From NCBI GenBank assembly GCA_944472155.2, contig OX235279.1:148016199-148080198 (forward strand): a DNA stretch of 64,000 nt, in the 5' to 3' direction. The translations under genes and the position numbers were made by a program. Shown here in pieces: positions 60,722 through 64,000 of the stretch. The number at the start of each line of letters is the position of its first letter. The stretch's first letter is position 1. The notes below the pieces were generated by a model. It was not told the DNA's origin. It worked only from the letters and a program-made list of their open reading frames with translations, and ran no database searches. The DNA comes from Trichobilharzia szidati. Taxonomy: Eukaryota > Platyhelminthes > Trematoda > Strigeidida > Schistosomatidae.

Positions 60722-61119
60722 CTAAATTGAAGTGAATAAAATATAATAAGAAAAAAGACTTTTTTATTTATAAAAAAATAAAGGACAAAGGACTAGGATA
60801 CATTGAAAGAAATTATTTTGAATTTCCCGCTGGAAAATCTATAAGAAAGCGGAACATTTGCCATGTATTCCCCTCGACTAGACACCATCAGCCAAATAAC
60901 AAGAGGTAATGCAATCATCTCTTGAGTTATAAATGCGACTTGAGACGTCATTTAAAAAAAAACTTGTCAGAATAGATTTCAAAAAATAGTTCAACTTAAA
61001 AAGCAACTGTAACTTGGCTGGCTGAAAGCATCTTATTTCTCTAATCAATGAATAGGTACGTGCGAACCGTCCCCAAATTTCATCAACAGTCAAGAAGCCT
61101 GGTGGTATTACTGACTATC

Positions 61120-61645
61120 ATATAAAACACCTTTATCTTCTGCCCCCAGTGTAAAAACAAGATTCGGATTTTTCAACATAAACGTTAATTCAGTCACTTC
61201 TTCTGTATGGGTCAGAAACTTGGCGTGTGCGTCACTGAAAGCATTTCCAACAGCCTGCTGCAGACTTTAAAATCAACAGTCGCCTTCACTGGCTCCATAT
61301 TGGACATAAAATGGCCAGAGATAGTTAGCAACAAGAAACTCTGGGAACGAACCAACTAAGAATCTGTCACTGAACAAATATGGAGAAAATGGGGATGAAT
61401 CGGGCATACACTGAAGGAGACTGTTGGGTGGCCATCACTCGTGTGGAACCCACCGAATGGGAAACGACGAGTGGATCGTCCAAGTGTGACATGAAGGAGA
61501 TCGTAGGGGGGAGAGGAGGAGGAAATTAGCGATTATTGGTAATTATGGGTTCAATTAAAGAGGACAGCAGAAAATAGAACAAAGTGGAGATGTGTTATTG
61601 AAGCTCTGAGTTCCACTCGGAACCCAATGGAATAATAATAATAAT
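61120..61645 (+). mobile_element. Non-LTR retrotransposon 3' fragment
   Basis: TTCTGTATGGGTCAGAAACT, GGAACGAACCAACTAAGAAT and GTTCCACTCGGAACCCAATG followed by (AAT)5. Highly decayed 3' end. Confidence 0.75.
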
Positions 61646-62799
61646 AAATAGAATGTAATATAAAACTTGTCTCATAGTCAAGTGTATGAATCTGTACATG
61701 ACCCATTTGTACTCTAATCTCAACAGTGTGCTCATTCAACTATGAGAATCAAAAGCTGCTATGCTGATCAACCAACACATTCGAGTAAAAGCTAAAAGTA
61801 ATAAAAAAAACAATCAATCTAAAGCCTAGCCCAAAAATTGGAAAGTCATCATAAAAATGGTACAGTTCTCCCCTTACTCTATGGTCCACTCACTTTTTCC
61901 CTCTCTCTCTCTCTCCATCCCACACACACACAGGTGCACATGTATACAAGCGAACAAACAAACTCACAACACAGATGTGTATAACCTGATGAAGAGTACA
62001 CCTTTTTTTCTCTTCCAATAGTGTCTACCAATTCGAAAATAGATAGAAGACAAGACGCAGACAGTGTGAATATTTGGTGTTCATATTCTAGTAGAGTAGA
62101 GAATACGACGAGATGGGGTTAGGGTGGCGTAGGGGGGGCATAATACTAATGAGAACAGAGTTTAACAATCGTATTGTGTTACACCTTCGACAACTTAAAA
62201 ATCAATTCTTTGCGAAAAAAAGAGAAAAAAAGAAGAGAAGACTACATGGATGTTTGTAACAAAAATAGATTTTTCAATGTCGTCGTCTGTTGTTTTCTGT
62301 TTTAGTTGGTTTTCATTCCCTTTTTTTTTAAAAAAAATAATGGAACTCGAGTTGTTTTCCTATATTGTAACAAAATATTAGTCGTAAAATTGTTACATTA
62401 TTGCTATATAATTCATAGCATATATATATATATATATGTACGTAGTAGTAGAGATATGGTATTACTATTTATTACTATTGCCGTTGTCGTTGCTGTTTTT
62501 AGTTTTAAGACTATGAAACATATGCATGTGTAATGAAATGACAAAAGTTTTACCACCCCTTCTCCCACCTCACCCCAAAAGAACATTAAGAGACAGAAAA
62601 CCACCAAGTTCACCACCAAGTAATACAGAATAGGTAATACAAATTGCGTGATGAAAATAAAATGAAGTAAAAAAAGTTCGACAATTTAATAAAAACTTAA
62701 TATTAATCAGAATTCTCAAGTTTGTAGAGGTTTCCTTGATTTTGTTATGCGCTAACATCAGAGATTGAGAAACATTGAAATTGTTTTAGTCTCCAGATA

Positions 62800-63835
62800 G
62801 ATTGGGATTCACCGACGAAACCGAAATCATCGATACACTACTGAATGAAATTGAGCAAAATATCCTTGAAAATCGACAACATTATGAACAACTGTTTTCT
62901 TTGATTTTCATTTTTTTTCCACACCTTATTCCAAGTTCTGATTATCGAAAAGATGTTGAAAAGCAACGGCTACCCCCAGAAATTTATTAACAAGTACGGA
63001 AGATGTGAAAGCACAAATATCAAACAAATCACAGTAATGAAAAAGCCAGTCTTCATTCATCTCAATTTTAAAGCTGACAAAATCAGAGGAATAGTCAACA
63101 GAAGATTGAATACGTCAGTGCCTAGAACCTATCCTGCAGCTAAGTTGGTTCCTGTTTATCGAACAACGTGCTCTTTGGTGCAGTCAGATGCTAACAGATA
63201 CACTTCTCATGTTAACTCTAACTGTTTATACGAATTTACATGTATGCGCGACAGCAGTTACACTGGGAGAATAGAAAGAATGGCACACCTTCGATTTTCT
63301 GAAAACGAGATGGACCCGTAATCCTTTAAAATTATCAATAGACAAAATAGTTCAATCCTCCTCAAGTTTGCGAAGCAATCTCTATCGAACGCCTGAAACC
63401 TGATTTGTGTGTTCAGAAAAAAGCAGTTATCAGTCTTCCCTTGCCGTGGCAGCCGGATGTCTCTATTCTTCTTTTTATTCGATTATGTAATCCTTGGCAT
63501 TGATCTCTCCCTCCCCCTTTGATATAGTGTTACTTTGCTAGCCTGTTGTTTCTGTGGTTTGAGTCGAACTCAGCACATTGTTATTCAATTTATTAGTTAC
63601 TCCTCATCTTACTGGCCCCTTGTCTTTATTACGTAACCCCTTTGTCATTGTAAGCAAACATTTATTTTTGTATAAACTTGAATTCTCTGGATACAAACTA
63701 TATAAGTGTAATTTTCTGATCACTTTTTACAAAGTTTCGAGCCTCCTGTTCACTGTCATCATTTAACACTTGTAAGTATTTTCAGTTGTACGTAGCTGAT
63801 GAGAAATCAACGAAATAAATGATGGTACCAACTTA
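62800..63835 (+). mobile_element. Penelope-like retroelement, 3' part
   Basis: Two overlapping frames give LENRQHYEQLF, NGYPQKFINKYGR, then KLVPVYRTTCSLVQSDANRY and SNCLYEFTCMRDSSYTGRIE. After a frame change comes CVQKKAVISLPLPW. The linker and the start of a GIY-YIG endonuclease (V-Y-x-F-x-C-x(4)-S-Y-x-G-R) are the hallmarks of Penelope-like elements. The reverse transcriptase is missing upstream, and stops and shifts break the rest. An AATAAATGATGGT end lies near 63815-63827. Confidence 0.75.
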
Positions 63836-64000
63836 TTATACACAAACTGTTGTTCACACTTTATTCATATTCCACATTATTCTGCACCGATGAACAATGC
63901 TTACCGTCTCATCTTTTGTCACCTGAGTATTTTCCGACTAATCAGTAGCAAAAGATAGATGTCCTGAAATTCTCAATGAGATAGTCGTAGTCAGTGGTGT

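Larger units (their letters stand above)
60722..64000. other. Region upstream of the first visible receptor exon
   Basis: It is probably still intron of the receptor, since the preceding exon (first zinc finger) is not found. It holds a non-LTR fragment at 61.1-61.65 kb and a Penelope-like element at 62.8-63.84 kb. The span 61660-62780 is AT-rich with short poly-A/T tracts and no gene. Confidence 0.55.

Overview
The window looks like nuclear DNA of a blood fluke (Schistosoma or a close relative). It is AT-rich and full of microsatellites. It carries one very large split gene and many degenerate retroelements, including tRNA-headed SINEs and a second SINE family with hammerhead-ribozyme-like cores of the kind known from schistosome Sm-alpha elements. 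The genus is inferred from these features; no species marker was tested.

The only host gene I can support is a nuclear receptor on the minus strand, covering 60721 down to 5208. Ten exons can be joined, and nine of the exon boundaries have GT/AG sites with matching phase. In transcript order they are 60721-60580 (second zinc finger of the DNA-binding domain), 50753-49217, 43299-42594 and 40410-39743 (C-terminal extension, then a very long low-complexity hinge), and 38244-38173, 35299-35164, 17812-17683, 15686-15541, 6930-6847 and 5422-5208 (ligand-binding domain, ending in an AF-2 helix and a stop). The first zinc finger and N-terminus must lie upstream of this exon set, probably beyond 64000. 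The visible part would encode about 1,278 residues if one apparent single-base frameshift near 40294-40390 is an error. The C-terminal extension and P-box half (GFFRR) suggest an NR1-like orphan or a second DBD of a 2DBD-type receptor; the subfamily is not settled.

Everything else is intron, 3' flank or mobile DNA. 1-5207 is the 3' flank or UTR, with simple repeats and strong strand asymmetry. The introns (about 1.4 to 17.4 kb) hold: family A SINEs (tRNA-like head, two different bodies); family B SINEs (tRNA-like head plus hammerhead-like core, several as head-to-head inverted pairs); 3' fragments of one non-LTR retrotransposon family ending in (AAT)n; a fragment of another non-LTR reverse transcriptase; the 3' end of a BEL/Pao LTR element with its LTR; and a related solo LTR. 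A Penelope-like element with the start of a GIY-YIG region lies upstream of the known exons (62.8-63.8 kb). No intact transposon, genuine tRNA, rRNA or CRISPR array was found.
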